The notes: generated from the sequence alone by a model not told the origin. DNA of 64,000 bases from Dickeya dianthicola NCPPB 453 (GCF_000365305.1 NZ_CM001841.1:923653-987652); one strand, 5' to 3'. Shown: positions 42,376 through 52,496, numbered from the stretch's first letter. A program made the numbers and translations.

Positions 42376-43687
42376 CCAGAATCTTGGAACGACGTTGGTA
42401 GTTGTAAAGCTCCTGCTTGAGTTTTGGCAACACGGCGACTTCCGCCGGCTGGAAACCGCGTTCCTGGAACCAGTGGATGCTGTGGGTAGTCAGCACAAAC
42501 AGGCGTTTGAGCCCCTGCTGGCGGGCTTGTGCGGCAATATGGTGCAGCAACTGATCGCCTCGCGACGAGTTGCGGTATTCCGGATGGACCGCCACGCAGG
42601 CCATTTCACCGATACTCTCCTCCGGGAACGGATAGAGCGCGGCGCAGGCGATAGTCAGATTATCGCGGACCACCACGGTGAATTTGTCGATCTCCATTTC
42701 CAGTTGCTCGCGCGAACGGCGCACCAGAATGCCTTGTTGCTCCAGCGGGCGGATCAGCTCCAGAATACCGCCGATGTCATTGATGGTTGCCCGGCGGATT
42801 TGCTCGGCGCTTTCCATCACGATCTGGGTGCCGATGCCGTCGCGGGAGAACAGTTCCTGCAACAGTGCGCCATCTTCCTGATAGCTGATCAGGTGGCTGC
42901 GGCGTACTCCGCTGCGGCAGGCTTTCACCGCGCCGCGCAGAAAACGCACAATCTCGGAGTTATAGTCGCCGGCTTCCTCCAGTGACTGGATGCGTTGTTG
43001 GGCTTCATCTGGCAGCAGTTCGGATACAATACTGCCTTCGATATTGGTCACCCCCTGGGAGGCGCAGAAACCGATCATCTTTTCGGCCCTGAGTTTGATA
43101 GCCAACTGGGTGGCGACTTCTTCCGACGTCAGGTTAAAACTTTCGCCGGTGACGGAAACCGCCACCGGGCCCAGCAGCACGATGGCGCCGCTGTCCAACT
43201 GGCGATGCAGCGCTTCTTCGTCAATACGGCGGATGCGCCCGCTGTGGCAGTAGTCCACGCCATCATCCACACCCAGCGGCTGGGCGATGATAAAATTGCC
43301 GCTGACCACGTTAATGTGCGCGCCCTGTAGCGGCGTATTCAACAGGCTCATCGACAGCCGGGCGGTGATATCCAGTTGCAGCATGCCTGCCGCCTGTTTC
43401 ACCAGTTCCAGCGTGGTGCTGTCCGTTACGCGGGTGTGCTTGTGGTAGCGGGGCTCGTAGTGGTGGGCCGTCAGGTTTGCATCGATCTGGGGACGCGCGC
43501 CATAAACGACTACCAGCTTGATGCCAAGACTATGTAACAGCCCGATATCATTGACGATTTTGGCAAAATTTTCGTGTTCGATGGCTTCGCCGCCAAGCAT
43601 GATGACAAACGTTTTACCACGATGTGCGTTGATGTAAGGAACTGAGTGGCGGAAGCCTTGAACCAGTTCTGTACTACGTTCCTTCAC
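42362..43687 (-). CDS. argA: N-acetylglutamate synthase
   Basis: First enzyme of arginine synthesis: acetyl-CoA plus glutamate to N-acetylglutamate, feedback-inhibited by arginine. The family start [20 protein letters not shown] corresponds to a GTG at 43687 with AGAGGG ahead of it, giving 441 residues; the frame to 43753 runs back through the operator. An amino-acid kinase-like domain (about 1-290, [15 protein letters not shown]) carries the regulatory site, and a GNAT domain (295-430, [20 protein letters not shown]) is catalytic. The 3' end is tandemly repeated. It is divergent from amiC, as in E. coli, but recB and recD are absent from its downstream side. Confidence 0.95.
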   Translation of the reverse strand: MKERSTELVQGFRHSVPYINAHRGKTFVIMLGGEAIEHENFAKIVNDIGLLHSLGIKLVVVYGARPQIDANLTAHHYEPRYHKHTRVTDSTTLELVKQAAGMLQLDITARLSMSLLNTPLQGAHINVVSGNFIIAQPLGVDDGVDYCHSGRIRRIDEEALHRQLDSGAIVLLGPVAVSVTGESFNLTSEEVATQLAIKLRAEKMIGFCASQGVTNIEGSIVSELLPDEAQQRIQSLEEAGDYNSEIVRFLRGAVKACRSGVRRSHLISYQEDGALLQELFSRDGIGTQIVMESAEQIRRATINDIGGILELIRPLEQQGILVRRSREQLEMEIDKFTVVVRDNLTIACAALYPFPEESIGEMACVAVHPEYRNSSRGDQLLHHIAAQARQQGLKRLFVLTTHSIHWFQERGFQPAEVAVLPKLKQELYNYQRRSKILVIDL

Positions 43688-43698
43688 TGCGAGCCCTC

Positions 43699-43737
43699 TT
43701 TGCATTTTTATTCGATATTTTCGTATTTTTATTCCTC
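43699..43737 (-). promoter_or_regulatory. Pair of ArgR boxes upstream of argA
   Basis: TGCATTTTTATTCG (43701-43714) and CGTATTTTTATTCC (43722-43735) each resemble the core of the 18-bp ARG box (TNTGAATWWWWATTCANW). They repeat at exactly 21 bp, the normal 18+3 spacing of paired ARG boxes for the ArgR hexamer. They lie 12-50 bp before the argA start. Confidence 0.65.
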
Positions 43738-43911
43738 GTAAACCAAAAGGCAAGCGATAACTTTTCGGCCTGACCTGATAGCTTAGCGAAGTCTGCTTAT
43801 CACAGTAAAAAACATAAAAATGATTTTTGCATGACAGCCCGATGCGTATTGGTTAAAGTTTTTGACGTTTTTATCAATCTGCCTGATTTCCTTAGCCATT
43901 AGCGGAGCTGC

Positions 43912-45150
43912 ATGTCTGATCCGAAGCACCCTCTGACCCGTCGTCATTTATTACAGGGCGCCGCCGCCACCTGGTTACTGAGTATCAGTGGCATCGGAGT
44001 AGCCGCTGCCTCGCAGGTGATTGCCGTGCGGGTGTGGCCTTCTTCCGCCTATAGCCGTGTGACGCTGGAATCCAGCCAGCCGCTCAAATATCGACAGTTC
44101 ATGCTGGAAAACCCCGAACGTCTGGTGGTGGATATTGAAAACGCCTCGTTGAACAGCGTGCTGAAAAATGCCGCTCGGCAATTCGAACAGCCGGATCCTT
44201 TCATCAAAACGGCGCGCGCCGGGCAGTTCGACAAGAATACCGTGCGTCTGGTGCTGGAATTAAGGCAGAAGGTCAATCCCAAACTGTTTACGCTGGCGCC
44301 GGTCGCCGGCTTTCGAAACCGTCTGGTGATGGATTTGTATCCCGCCGCCGGTCGTTACGACGATGCTGATGACCCGCTGCTGGCGCTGCTGGAAGATTAC
44401 AATAAAGGCGATCTGGAGCGGACGCTGCCGCCGGAAAGGCCCAAAGACGGCAAGGCGGGGCGCGAAAGACCGCTGGTTATCATGCTTGATCCGGGACACG
44501 GCGGCGAGGACCCGGGCGCCATCGGCAAAAATCGGACCCGTGAAAAAGACGTGGTGCTGCAAATTGCCCGGCGCCTGAAAGCGCTGATCGAGCGTGAGCG
44601 CAACATGAAGGTCTATATGACCCGCAACGAGGATGTGTTCATTCCGCTCAACGTACGGGTGGCCAAAGCACGCAAACAGCGCGCCGACCTGTTTGTCTCC
44701 ATCCATGCCGATGCCTTCAGCAACCGGGCTGCCCGCGGTTCCTCGGTGTTTGCCCTGTCGAAAAAAGGCGCGACCAGTTCGGCGGCGCGTTATCTGGCGC
44801 AAACCCAGAACGAATCGGATTTGATTGGCGGCGTCAGCCTGAGCGGCGACCGCTATCTGGACAGCACCATGTTTGACATGGTGCAAACGGTGACCATCAA
44901 CGACAGCCTGAAATTCGGCAAGGAAATCCTGCATCGGCTGGGAAAGGTCAATCATCTGCATAAAAACGGCGTCGATCAGGCTGGGTTTGCGGTGCTGAAG
45001 GCGCCGGATATTCCGTCGGTGCTGGTGGAAACGGCGTTTATCAGCAATTTGGAAGAGGAGCGCAGGCTGCGTACCAGCCGTTTTCAGCAGCAGGTGGCGC
45101 AATCGATTCTGGAAGGGATCAAAGCCTATTTTGCAGCGCAGGCGAGGTAA
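43912..45150 (+). CDS. amiC: N-acetylmuramoyl-L-alanine amidase AmiC
   Basis: Periplasmic zinc amidase that splits septal peptidoglycan during cell separation, activated by NlpD. The N-terminus is a twin-arginine signal ([16 protein letters not shown]), which points to folded export by Tat. An AMIN domain (about 35-145) targets the septum. The Amidase_3 domain (about 185-405) has zinc/catalytic motifs [20 protein letters not shown] and [12 protein letters not shown]. The protein has 412 residues, complete, and is divergent from argA. Confidence 0.96.
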   Translation: MSDPKHPLTRRHLLQGAAATWLLSISGIGVAAASQVIAVRVWPSSAYSRVTLESSQPLKYRQFMLENPERLVVDIENASLNSVLKNAARQFEQPDPFIKTARAGQFDKNTVRLVLELRQKVNPKLFTLAPVAGFRNRLVMDLYPAAGRYDDADDPLLALLEDYNKGDLERTLPPERPKDGKAGRERPLVIMLDPGHGGEDPGAIGKNRTREKDVVLQIARRLKALIERERNMKVYMTRNEDVFIPLNVRVAKARKQRADLFVSIHADAFSNRAARGSSVFALSKKGATSSAARYLAQTQNESDLIGGVSLSGDRYLDSTMFDMVQTVTINDSLKFGKEILHRLGKVNHLHKNGVDQAGFAVLKAPDIPSVLVETAFISNLEEERRLRTSRFQQQVAQSILEGIKAYFAAQAR

Positions 45151-45200
45151 TCGCCGAAAGGCATATCGTGCGTCGGAGAGAATTGCCTGAACGACAGGCA

Positions 45201-45224
45201 TAAAAAAACACCCGTCAGGGTGTC
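45201..45224 (-). terminator. Terminator of the initiator-tRNA operon
   Basis: Read leftward: ACACCC / GGGTGT stem around TGAC, followed by seven T residues. It lies 8 bp after the second tRNA-fMet. Confidence 0.85.
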
Positions 45225-45231
45225 TATTTAT

Positions 45232-45308
<77 letters not shown>

Positions 45309-45346
45309 TCCGTCTTCTTTCTTCTGTATGATGCTGGTACATCAAT

Positions 45347-45423
<77 letters not shown>

Positions 45424-45633
45424 TCCGTGGATGCGCACTATACTCTGCGCTCGTTTCGATGCAACCCCTTTTTGCAAATAGTTTACGCTTTTTCTGACAG
45501 GTGGTGAAATTGTCGTCATCACGTTGATTTTTTAGACTGCCGCAGGCCGTTTTGACGCGATGCGTTTTATTCTCTTCACCTGTTTGTTATCGTTCTGCGT
45601 GGTTTCACACTCAAGCAAGAAGAGAGCTCGGAA

Positions 45634-46788
45634 ATGAAAGGATGGTGGGGGAAATACGTGTTGACCGGCGTGGTCATCGCCATACTGGCCGGTTGTCAGA
45701 CTCGGCCCAGCGATCGCGGTCAGCAATATAAGGATGGCCGTCTCGACCAGCCGCTGGAATGGGTAAATGCGCCGAACGCCAATGGCAAACCGGTAAATGT
45801 GGTCGATTTTTCCCAGCAGATCAGCCAGATTCAGGCATCTTCTCCCGGGCTCTATTCCCGTAACAGCGATATTTTTCAGGCTATTCATAACTGGATTCAG
45901 GCCGGCGGCGATACCCGTCAACTGACGCAGTTCGGCCTCGGCGCCTGGCAGATGGAAGGCGTCGACAGCTTCGGCAACGTGCAGTTTACCGGTTACTACA
46001 CCCCGGTGGTGCAGGCGCGCCACTACCGTCAGGGTGAATTCCGTTTCCCGCTGTACGCCATGCCTCGCGCCCGTAAAAACAGCCGGCTACCGGACCGCGC
46101 CGCCATTTATTCCGGGTCGCTGAGCAACGAGCTGGCGATCGCCTGGACCAACTCCCTGATGGACAACTTCATGATGGAAGTGCAGGGCAGTGGCTACGTG
46201 GATTTTGGTGACGGCAGCCCGCTGACCTTTTTTGGCTATGCCGGCAAAAACGGCCACGCTTACCGCAGTATCGGCAAGGTGTTGATCGATCGTGGCGAGG
46301 TGGCGAAAGAAGAGATGTCGATGCAGGCCATTCGGCAGTGGGCCGACCGGCATAGCGAAGCGGAAGTACGGGAATTATTGGTGCAGAATCCCTCTTTCGT
46401 GTTCTTTAAACCGATGGCGTCGATGCCGGTGAAAGGCGCCAGCGCGGTGCCGCTGGTAGCCAAAGCGTCGGTGGCGTCTGACCGGTCGCTGATCCCGGCT
46501 GGCACTTCGCTGCTGGCGGAAGTGCCGCTGCTGGATAATCAGGGCAAATTTACCGGCCAATATGAGATGCGTTTAATGGTCGCGCTGGATGTCGGCGGTG
46601 CGATCAAAGGACAACATTTTGATATTTATCAGGGAATAGGAACAGAGGCTGGGCATGCCGCCGGGTTCTACAATCATTACGGCCGGGTGTGGGTATTGAG
46701 AAACGCGCAGCCCGCTTCTGCTATGCCGCTGCTCAGTGCAGGCAACAATGACGGGACTGGCGCGGGACGGGTCGGTAATCCCAATTAA
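45634..46788 (+). CDS. mltA: Membrane-bound lytic murein transglycosylase A
   Basis: Outer-membrane lipoprotein that cleaves peptidoglycan glycan strands; it has a fold unrelated to MltC. The 384-residue protein has a lipobox with C21 (AILAGCQ), an MltA domain (about 95-260; FTGYYTPVVQARH, GDGSPLTFFGYAG) and the C-terminal 3D domain (290-355) with the catalytic Asp in ALDVGGAIKGQHFDIYQG. It is complete, with an SD-like sequence AGAGAG before the ATG. It follows the fMet tRNAs, as in E. coli. Confidence 0.95.
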   Translation: MKGWWGKYVLTGVVIAILAGCQTRPSDRGQQYKDGRLDQPLEWVNAPNANGKPVNVVDFSQQISQIQASSPGLYSRNSDIFQAIHNWIQAGGDTRQLTQFGLGAWQMEGVDSFGNVQFTGYYTPVVQARHYRQGEFRFPLYAMPRARKNSRLPDRAAIYSGSLSNELAIAWTNSLMDNFMMEVQGSGYVDFGDGSPLTFFGYAGKNGHAYRSIGKVLIDRGEVAKEEMSMQAIRQWADRHSEAEVRELLVQNPSFVFFKPMASMPVKGASAVPLVAKASVASDRSLIPAGTSLLAEVPLLDNQGKFTGQYEMRLMVALDVGGAIKGQHFDIYQGIGTEAGHAAGFYNHYGRVWVLRNAQPASAMPLLSAGNNDGTGAGRVGNPN

Positions 46789-46850
46789 ATCAGTTGGCTC
46801 CGCCGTCAGCATACGGCGGCGGGGTTGTCAGCCGATAACGTTGACCATCA

Positions 46851-47864
46851 TCAATCGGCTCCTGTTGCGGCGTCGTGGCGGTGGGCGGCGAAAAGCGCCG
46901 CGCCGTTGACCAGATTGGTCGGGCGCCCGGCGGCAAATGCCGCCACGTTCTCAAACGCGGTTTTAAAATAAAGCTCGTAGCTGCTGTGTTCGACATAGCC
47001 GATATGCGGCGTCGCCAGTACATTCGGCAGAGCCAGCAGCGGTTCGTTTTCCGGCGTCGCAGGTTCGTTGTCGAAGACATCCAGCGCCGCCTGTTTGCCG
47101 GGGTGAACGGACAGCTCGCGCCATAGCGCGCCCGGTTCCACCAGTTCGGCGCGGCTGATGTTGACGAACAGGGCATCCGGCTTCATTAACGCCAGGTCCG
47201 GCTGGGTCACGCTATGGCGGGTAGCGTCGTTCAAACGCAGATGCAGCGACAACACGTCGGCGCCGGCAAAAAATGCGGCCTTGCTGTCGGCGGCGGTAAA
47301 GCCGTGCCGGCGCGCCAGTTCGCGCGACGTCTCGCTGCCCCACACCAGCACCGTCATGCCGAATGCCGCGCCGTACCGGGCGATACGCTGGCCGATTTTG
47401 CCGTATCCCCAGATACCGAGCGTCAGGCCATGCAGCGTTCTTCCCAATCCCCGCGTGCCGTTCTGTTGCCAATGGCCTTGCGCCAGTTGCGTACAATACT
47501 GGGGCAGATGGCGCGACGCCGCCATGATCAGGCTCCAGCACAACTCAGCGGGCGCAATGGGCGAACCTGCGCCTTCGGCCACCGCGACGCCATGCTGGGT
47601 ACAGGCGTCGACGCTGAGGTGCTGGCTCACTTTGCCGGTCTGGCTGATCAGTTTCAGCGTCGGCAACTGGCTCAACAGTTCATCGGTTATGCGGGTACGT
47701 TCCCGAATCAGCACCAGCGCGTCGATATCTTGCAACTGCGCCGCCAACTGAGCAGCATCGGTATAGGTCTTATTCAGAACCCGTACCTGATGGTCGTTCA
47801 GCAGCGAAAAGCACTCCAACTGCCTGACGATGTTCTGATAGTCATCCAATATGGCGATGTTCAT
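46851..47864 (-). CDS. D-2-hydroxyacid dehydrogenase family protein
   Basis: NAD(P)-dependent oxidoreductase, about 337 residues from the ATG at 47864 (or 340 from 47873). The Rossmann motif is GIWGYGKIGQRIA (about 150-162), the catalytic Arg is in NISRAELVEPG, the Glu is in DVFDNEPATPEN, and His is in TPHIGYVEHSS. The family includes SerA-, HprA- and GhrA-like enzymes; the substrate cannot be told. It forms a two-gene unit with the GNAT gene (23 bp apart). E. coli has no equivalent at this spot, so this is a lineage-specific insertion between mltA and tcdA. Confidence 0.85.
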   Translation of the reverse strand: MNIAILDDYQNIVRQLECFSLLNDHQVRVLNKTYTDAAQLAAQLQDIDALVLIRERTRITDELLSQLPTLKLISQTGKVSQHLSVDACTQHGVAVAEGAGSPIAPAELCWSLIMAASRHLPQYCTQLAQGHWQQNGTRGLGRTLHGLTLGIWGYGKIGQRIARYGAAFGMTVLVWGSETSRELARRHGFTAADSKAAFFAGADVLSLHLRLNDATRHSVTQPDLALMKPDALFVNISRAELVEPGALWRELSVHPGKQAALDVFDNEPATPENEPLLALPNVLATPHIGYVEHSSYELYFKTAFENVAAFAAGRPTNLVNGAALFAAHRHDAATGAD

Positions 47865-47886
47865 ACCGGGCATCCTTAATTGTATT

Positions 47887-48333
47887 TTATTGTGCGTCGG
47901 GGAGGCAGGTCATGATGAACTCCCGGTCGGTCTGGTCGGTGACCCGAAATCCCAGCCGGTGATACAGATGGCGCGCCGGATTATTTTTCAGCACGCTCAA
48001 CACCACCGCCTGACCCTGTGCTGACGCCTGCGCAAGCAGGGTTTCAATCAGTAGCTTGCCGATGCCGCGGTTCTGAAAATCCGGGTGGATTTGAATCTGA
48101 ATCAGATACCAGTGCTGCTCCTGCGGCATGAAGCGATATTTGAACAACCCGGCGGGTTGCCCCTCCACCCGCACGATATGGGCGTGTTCAAACTCGTAGC
48201 GAACACGCAGTATCAGGCTGTCGTTATCTGTCGATGCGCCGATGTCCGCCAGATATTTTCCCATAGTCAGCTTGCGCAGTTGCAGCAGGAAATCGATATC
48301 CGATTCGGCGGCGGGGATCAGTTCAGGATGCAT
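47887..48333 (-). CDS. GNAT-family N-acetyltransferase
   Basis: A 148-residue acetyltransferase. The acetyl-CoA motif reads IQIHPDFQNRGIGKLLIETL (Q-x-x-G-I-G), preceded by strands YLIQIQ and followed by VLSVLKNNPARHLYHRLGF, the usual GNAT ending. The N-terminus (MHPELIPAAESDIDFLLQLR) is typical of RimI-like members. The substrate is unknown. It is upstream of the hydroxyacid dehydrogenase on the same strand. Confidence 0.88.
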   Translation of the reverse strand: MHPELIPAAESDIDFLLQLRKLTMGKYLADIGASTDNDSLILRVRYEFEHAHIVRVEGQPAGLFKYRFMPQEQHWYLIQIQIHPDFQNRGIGKLLIETLLAQASAQGQAVVLSVLKNNPARHLYHRLGFRVTDQTDREFIMTCLPDAQ

Positions 48334-48550
48334 GGTTTCCTCCGGCGGAGCACCGCCTAATGAGCGTCGTCAGGTAAAGTGCCACAGCTCACCTGACGTC
48401 GTCACCTGTGAAAACGGTAAATAATGACGGCAGGGTACATGCGCCGCCTGGGGAGAAAAGCGACGTGTGGGGTTGATTGCCGTTATCCGCTGCGCAAATG
48501 GGCTGACTGGGGTATCATCGCTGCCGTTTGAGATTGAGCGGAGGTGGGCA

Positions 48551-49420
48551 ATGAGTACGCAATTATCCGAGAGTTATCTGCAATCCGAGAGTTATCTGCA
48601 ATCCGAGAGTTATCTACAGCGTTTTGGCGGTACGGCGCGGTTGTACGGCCAGCGGGCGCTGTCGCTGTTTGCCGGCGCACATGTGTGCGTGATAGGCATT
48701 GGCGGGGTCGGGTCCTGGGCGGCGGAAGCGCTGGCGCGTACCGGCATCGGCGCGATTACCCTGATTGACATGGATGATGTGTGCGTCAGCAACACCAATC
48801 GGCAGATTCATGCCCTGCGTCAGCACACCGGGCAATTGAAAACCGAGGTGATGGCGGCGCGAATTCTGGCGATCAATCCGGAATGCCGGGTGACCTGCGT
48901 CGATGATTTCATCAGCGCCGATAATGTGGCGGCGCTGCTGGACAACCATTTCAGCTATGTGATTGACGCTATTGATAGCGTGCGCCCCAAAGCGGCGCTG
49001 CTGGCCTGGTGCCGCCGTCACAAGATTCCGGTGGTGACCACCGGCGGAGCGGGAGGGCAGATTGATCCGACCCGTATTGACGTCGTCGATCTGGCGAAAA
49101 CCATTCAGGACCCGCTGGCGGCCAAGCTGCGTGAGCGGCTGAAGCACGATTTCAATATCGTTAAAAACAGTAAAGGCAAGCTGGGCATTGACTGCGTGTT
49201 TTCCAGCGAGCCGCTGATGTACCCACAGCCGGATGGTTCGGTTTGCGCATCGCGCAGCACCGCCGACGGCGTGAAGCGGATGGATTGCGCCTCTGGCTTC
49301 GGCGCTGCGACTATGGTGACCGCCACCTTTGGTTTTGTGGCGGTTTCTCATGCGTTGAAAAAAATGATGGCGCGCGATGCCCGACAGGCGCAGGCTGCCG
49401 CGTTGAATCAGGATTCGTGA
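48551..49420 (+). CDS. tcdA: tRNA threonylcarbamoyladenosine dehydratase (CsdL/TcdA)
   Basis: E1-like ATP-dependent enzyme that cyclises t6A37 of tRNA to ct6A, working with CsdA and CsdE nearby. From the ATG at 48551 (AGGTGG before it) the protein has 289 residues. The nucleotide-binding motif is GIGGVGSWAAEALAR; ADP-contacting IDMDDVCVSNTNRQ and the cysteine-bearing CASGFGAATMVTATFGFV follow. The N-terminus carries three copies of SESYLQ encoded by an 18-bp tandem repeat, making it longer than in E. coli (268). The 3' end overlaps the convergent csdE by 13 nt. Confidence 0.94.
   Translation: MSTQLSESYLQSESYLQSESYLQRFGGTARLYGQRALSLFAGAHVCVIGIGGVGSWAAEALARTGIGAITLIDMDDVCVSNTNRQIHALRQHTGQLKTEVMAARILAINPECRVTCVDDFISADNVAALLDNHFSYVIDAIDSVRPKAALLAWCRRHKIPVVTTGGAGGQIDPTRIDVVDLAKTIQDPLAAKLRERLKHDFNIVKNSKGKLGIDCVFSSEPLMYPQPDGSVCASRSTADGVKRMDCASGFGAATMVTATFGFVAVSHALKKMMARDARQAQAAALNQDS
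48566..48619. repeat. Three 18-bp in-frame tandem repeats in tcdA
   Basis: TCCGAGAGTTATCTGCAA occurs twice exactly and a third time with two changes at the end. Each adds SESYLQ ahead of the conserved RFGGTARLYG. Confidence 0.95.
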
Positions 49421-49851
49421 CGGGCGATGTCGTGGATGCGGCTGGCCAGCGCGGCCAGCCCACCGGCGCGTGATGCGCTGAGTTCAGCGCGCAGCCCCAG
49501 CCGCTCGAACAGCGCCAACGGGTCGCTCTGCCGCAGCGTCTCCGCGGTTTTGCCCTCTACCGTCGTCAAGACAATCGCCAGCAGCCCGCGCACGATACGG
49601 CCATCGCTGTCGCCATAAAAATGCAGGGTGCCGTCTGCCTGCCGTTGATATCCCAGCCAGACGCGGTTTTCGCAACCGGACAGTTCGATGTGCTCCTGAC
49701 GCAGGGTGTCCGGCAGCGACGGCAGGGATTTGCTCAGCAGGATCAACTGACGATAGCGTTCTTCCCAGGAATAGCAGGCGTCAAAACGCGTCGTCAGCGC
49801 CGCTTCATCAATGTCAGTGCCAAACGGATGTAGTGTGGAGTCGGTCGTCAT
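49408..49851 (-). CDS. csdE: Sulfur acceptor protein CsdE
   Basis: SufE-like partner that takes persulfide sulfur from CsdA. The active cysteine is in IELSGCENRVWLGYQ, followed by the SDGRIVRGLLAIVL core. The ATG at 49851 gives 147 residues; a TTG one codon upstream is possible. It is 3-4 nt after csdA, so the pair is co-translated. It overlaps the tcdA 3' end tail to tail. Confidence 0.94.
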   Translation of the reverse strand: MTTDSTLHPFGTDIDEAALTTRFDACYSWEERYRQLILLSKSLPSLPDTLRQEHIELSGCENRVWLGYQRQADGTLHFYGDSDGRIVRGLLAIVLTTVEGKTAETLRQSDPLALFERLGLRAELSASRAGGLAALASRIHDIARHES

Positions 49852-49854
49852 CAA

Positions 49855-51060
49855 TCAATCCATCAGTAATTCAAGCGCTTTTCGGGTAGCCAGGACCAGG
49901 CGGTCCACGTCCTGCGGCTGGTTATACGGCGCAAATGAGGCCCGCAACGTGCCGGGCACGCCCAGCGCCGCCATCATCGGCTGGGCGCAGTGATGACCGG
50001 CTCGCAGGGCGATGCCGTCCTCCGCCAGCAACGTCACCAGGTCGTGGTGGTGTACACCGTCGATAGTGAATGACAGCAGGCTGGAGCCGGGGGCGCGGAA
50101 GCTGCGAAAACCGGGTAACGCGCTCAGTTGCTGTTCCGCATCGTTCGCCAGCTCGACGCTATGCCGATCCGCCGCTGGGCGATCTTGTTGCCGCCACCAG
50201 TCAATGGCGGCCGCCAGACCGAGCACCCCGGCAATGTGCGGCGTGCCGGCTTCGAAACGCTGGGGAATGTCCTGAGGCGTAAAACCGTCAAACGACACCG
50301 TCGTCATCATTTTTCCGCCGCCCTGCCAGGGCGGCATGGTTTCCAGCAGGGCCGGTTTGCCGTACAGCACGCCAATACCGGTAGGGCCATACAGTTTGTG
50401 GCCGGAGAAGGCATAAAAGTCGATATCCAGCGCCGTCACGTCGGTCGCTGTGTGCGCAACGCCCTGCGCGCCATCGACCATCACCACCGCACCGGCCTGA
50501 TGCGCCAACGTAATCGCCCGGTTCAGGTCCGGCATACCGCCCGTCACATTCGACATTTGCCCGATAGCCAACAGGCGGGTCCGGGCGTTGATCAACGAAG
50601 GCAGCAGGTGAAGATTGGGCAGACTATTTGCGCCGAGCGGCAGCTTCACCACTCGCGCTCCGGTTTGCTGCGCCACCATCAGCCACGGGATCAAATTGGC
50701 ATGGTGTTCGGCTTCGCTGACCAGGATCTCATCGCCGGGTTGTAACCGCGGGCGGGCATAACATTGCGCCACCAGATTGACTGCTTCCGTGGCGCCTTTG
50801 GTCCAGACGATGCTGCGCGCTTGCGCTGCGCCAATGAAATCCGCTGTTTTCTCGCGCGCCTGCTCGAATGCTTGCGACAACTGCCGGGCGGCGAGGTGTT
50901 GGCTGCGATGAACGTTACCCGTTTCACTGGCGTAGTAGTGCTGAACCGCGGCGATAACCGCGTCGGGCTTCAGCGCCGTGGCGGCACTGTCAAGATAGAC
51001 GCCGGGCCGGCGAAGCGCAGGAAATTGCTGGCGAAAATGCGGGGCGTTGAACGGTTTCAT
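49855..51060 (-). CDS. csdA: Cysteine desulfurase CsdA
   Basis: PLP enzyme that releases sulfur from cysteine (and selenium from selenocysteine) as a persulfide. The 401-residue, SufS-type protein has the PLP lysine in YAFSGHKLYGPTGIGVLYG and the reactive cysteine in RAGHHCAQPMM; TEAVNLVAQ and SEAEHHANLIPWL are also conserved. The operon csdA-csdE faces tcdA. It is complete, starting 335 bp beyond the gcvB RNA start. Confidence 0.95.
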   Translation of the reverse strand: MKPFNAPHFRQQFPALRRPGVYLDSAATALKPDAVIAAVQHYYASETGNVHRSQHLAARQLSQAFEQAREKTADFIGAAQARSIVWTKGATEAVNLVAQCYARPRLQPGDEILVSEAEHHANLIPWLMVAQQTGARVVKLPLGANSLPNLHLLPSLINARTRLLAIGQMSNVTGGMPDLNRAITLAHQAGAVVMVDGAQGVAHTATDVTALDIDFYAFSGHKLYGPTGIGVLYGKPALLETMPPWQGGGKMMTTVSFDGFTPQDIPQRFEAGTPHIAGVLGLAAAIDWWRQQDRPAADRHSVELANDAEQQLSALPGFRSFRAPGSSLLSFTIDGVHHHDLVTLLAEDGIALRAGHHCAQPMMAALGVPGTLRASFAPYNQPQDVDRLVLATRKALELLMD

Positions 51061-51198
51061 GTCGATCCTCTGTTGAGCGACAGATCCTGTCCCATTTTTG
51101 CGGTTGAAACAAGTTTAGGACGATCCCGGATGAGGAAAGCGCAGTGAGCGGTATCTTCTGGTCAATACATTATGGGCAAAAAACGCCGTAAAATGGGC

Positions 51199-51395
51199 AA
51201 AAAAAAGCACCGCAAAACGCGGTGCTATGCAAAAATCACTTAGACAGACAGGGTAAATGTACAGGAAATGAAAAGGTAGCAGCGCTACCACGTCTGAAAT
51301 GCAGACAGTAAACAAATAGCAAACACAACATCACAACCACAAGCCAAAAGCACGTCAGTCAACCTTCGGCGCTTTTCGTTCCGGCTCAGGGAAGT
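51199..51395 (-). ncRNA. gcvB: GcvB small regulatory RNA
   Basis: Hfq-dependent sRNA that represses many amino-acid and peptide transporter mRNAs. The 197-nt RNA is recognised by its 5' end ACTTCCCTGAGCCGGAACGA, the GU-rich R1 seed (TTGTGGTTGTGATGTTGTGT), the conserved TTCCTGTACATTTACCCTGT block and the terminator stem GCACCGC / GCGGTGC with eight T residues. It lies between csdA and gcvA, transcribed away from gcvA, as in E. coli; GcvA is its known activator. Exact 5' end is by alignment to memory of the E. coli RNA. Confidence 0.95.
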
Positions 51396-51520
51396 GGCGC
51401 TACTATAGGTATTTGCTGGTGCATCCTCAACGGACAATTTATAATGCATCGGATTACAAAAACTAATGGCAAATCGCGGTAGTGTTTACCGGGATAGGCC
51501 GCATACGAAGAATCCGGTTT

Positions 51521-52447
51521 ATGTCGAAACGATTGCCGCCTCTCAATGCCTTGCGTGTGTTTGATGCCGCGGCCCGCCACCTCAGTTTTACCCGTGCGGC
51601 CGAAGAGTTATTCGTTACCCAGGCTGCCGTCAGCCATCAGATCAAATCGCTGGAAGATTTTCTCGGCCTGAAACTGTTCCGCCGCCGTAACCGTTCCCTG
51701 CTGTTGACGGAAGAGGGGCAGAGCTATTTTCTGGACATCAAGGAAATCTTTTCCGCCCTTAATGAAGCAACCCGTAAACTGCAGGCGCGTAGCGCCAAAG
51801 GCGCGCTGACGGTGAGTCTGTTGCCAAGTTTTGCCATTCACTGGCTGGTGCCGCGTTTGTCGAGTTTCAACACCGAATACCCGGGCATTGATGTGCGGAT
51901 TCAGGCGGTGGACCGGGAAGAGGAACGCCTGTCGGACGATGTGGACGTGGCAATTTTCTACGGGCGCGGCAACTGGCCGGGGCTGCGGGTAGAAAAACTG
52001 TACGCGGAGTATCTGTTGCCGGTTTGCGCGCCGCAATTGTTGACCGGAGAGCACCCGTTGAAAACGCCGGCAGACCTTATCTGGCATACGTTGTTGCATG
52101 ACGCCTCGCGGCGTGACTGGATGGCTTATACCCGCCAGTTGGGGATAGCCCAGATTAATGTGCAACAAGGGCCGATTTTCAGTCACAGCGCGATGGTGTT
52201 GCAGGCGGCGATTCACGGTCAGGGCGTGGCGCTGGCCAACAATGTGATGGCGCAGACGGAAATTGAGGCGGGCAGGCTGGTGTGTCCGTTCAATGACGTG
52301 CTGGTCAGCAAAAACGCGTTTTATCTGGTTTGTCATGACAGTCAGGCGGAACTGGGTAAAATAGCCGCCTTTCGCCAATGGATTCTGGCTCGTGCGGCCA
52401 ACGAACAGGAAAAGTTCCGCTTCCGCTACGACAACAGTTCGCGCTGA
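51521..52447 (+). CDS. gcvA: Glycine cleavage system regulator GcvA (LysR type)
   Basis: Activates gcvTHP when glycine is plentiful, represses it otherwise with GcvR, and turns on gcvB. The ATG at 51521 gives MSKRLPPLNALRVFDAAARH, the family start, for 308 residues; the upstream frame to 51482 is not needed. The winged HTH is at residues 5-65 (LSFTRAAEELFVTQAAVSHQ), and the effector domain from 90 onward is nearly identical to E. coli over VAIFYGRGNWPGLRVEKLYA. It is divergent from gcvB. Confidence 0.96.
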   Translation: MSKRLPPLNALRVFDAAARHLSFTRAAEELFVTQAAVSHQIKSLEDFLGLKLFRRRNRSLLLTEEGQSYFLDIKEIFSALNEATRKLQARSAKGALTVSLLPSFAIHWLVPRLSSFNTEYPGIDVRIQAVDREEERLSDDVDVAIFYGRGNWPGLRVEKLYAEYLLPVCAPQLLTGEHPLKTPADLIWHTLLHDASRRDWMAYTRQLGIAQINVQQGPIFSHSAMVLQAAIHGQGVALANNVMAQTEIEAGRLVCPFNDVLVSKNAFYLVCHDSQAELGKIAAFRQWILARAANEQEKFRFRYDNSSR

Positions 52448-52496
52448 ACCCGTTAGGTTCGGCTTCTTTTTTCTTGATTATGGAATAGACCAAACG

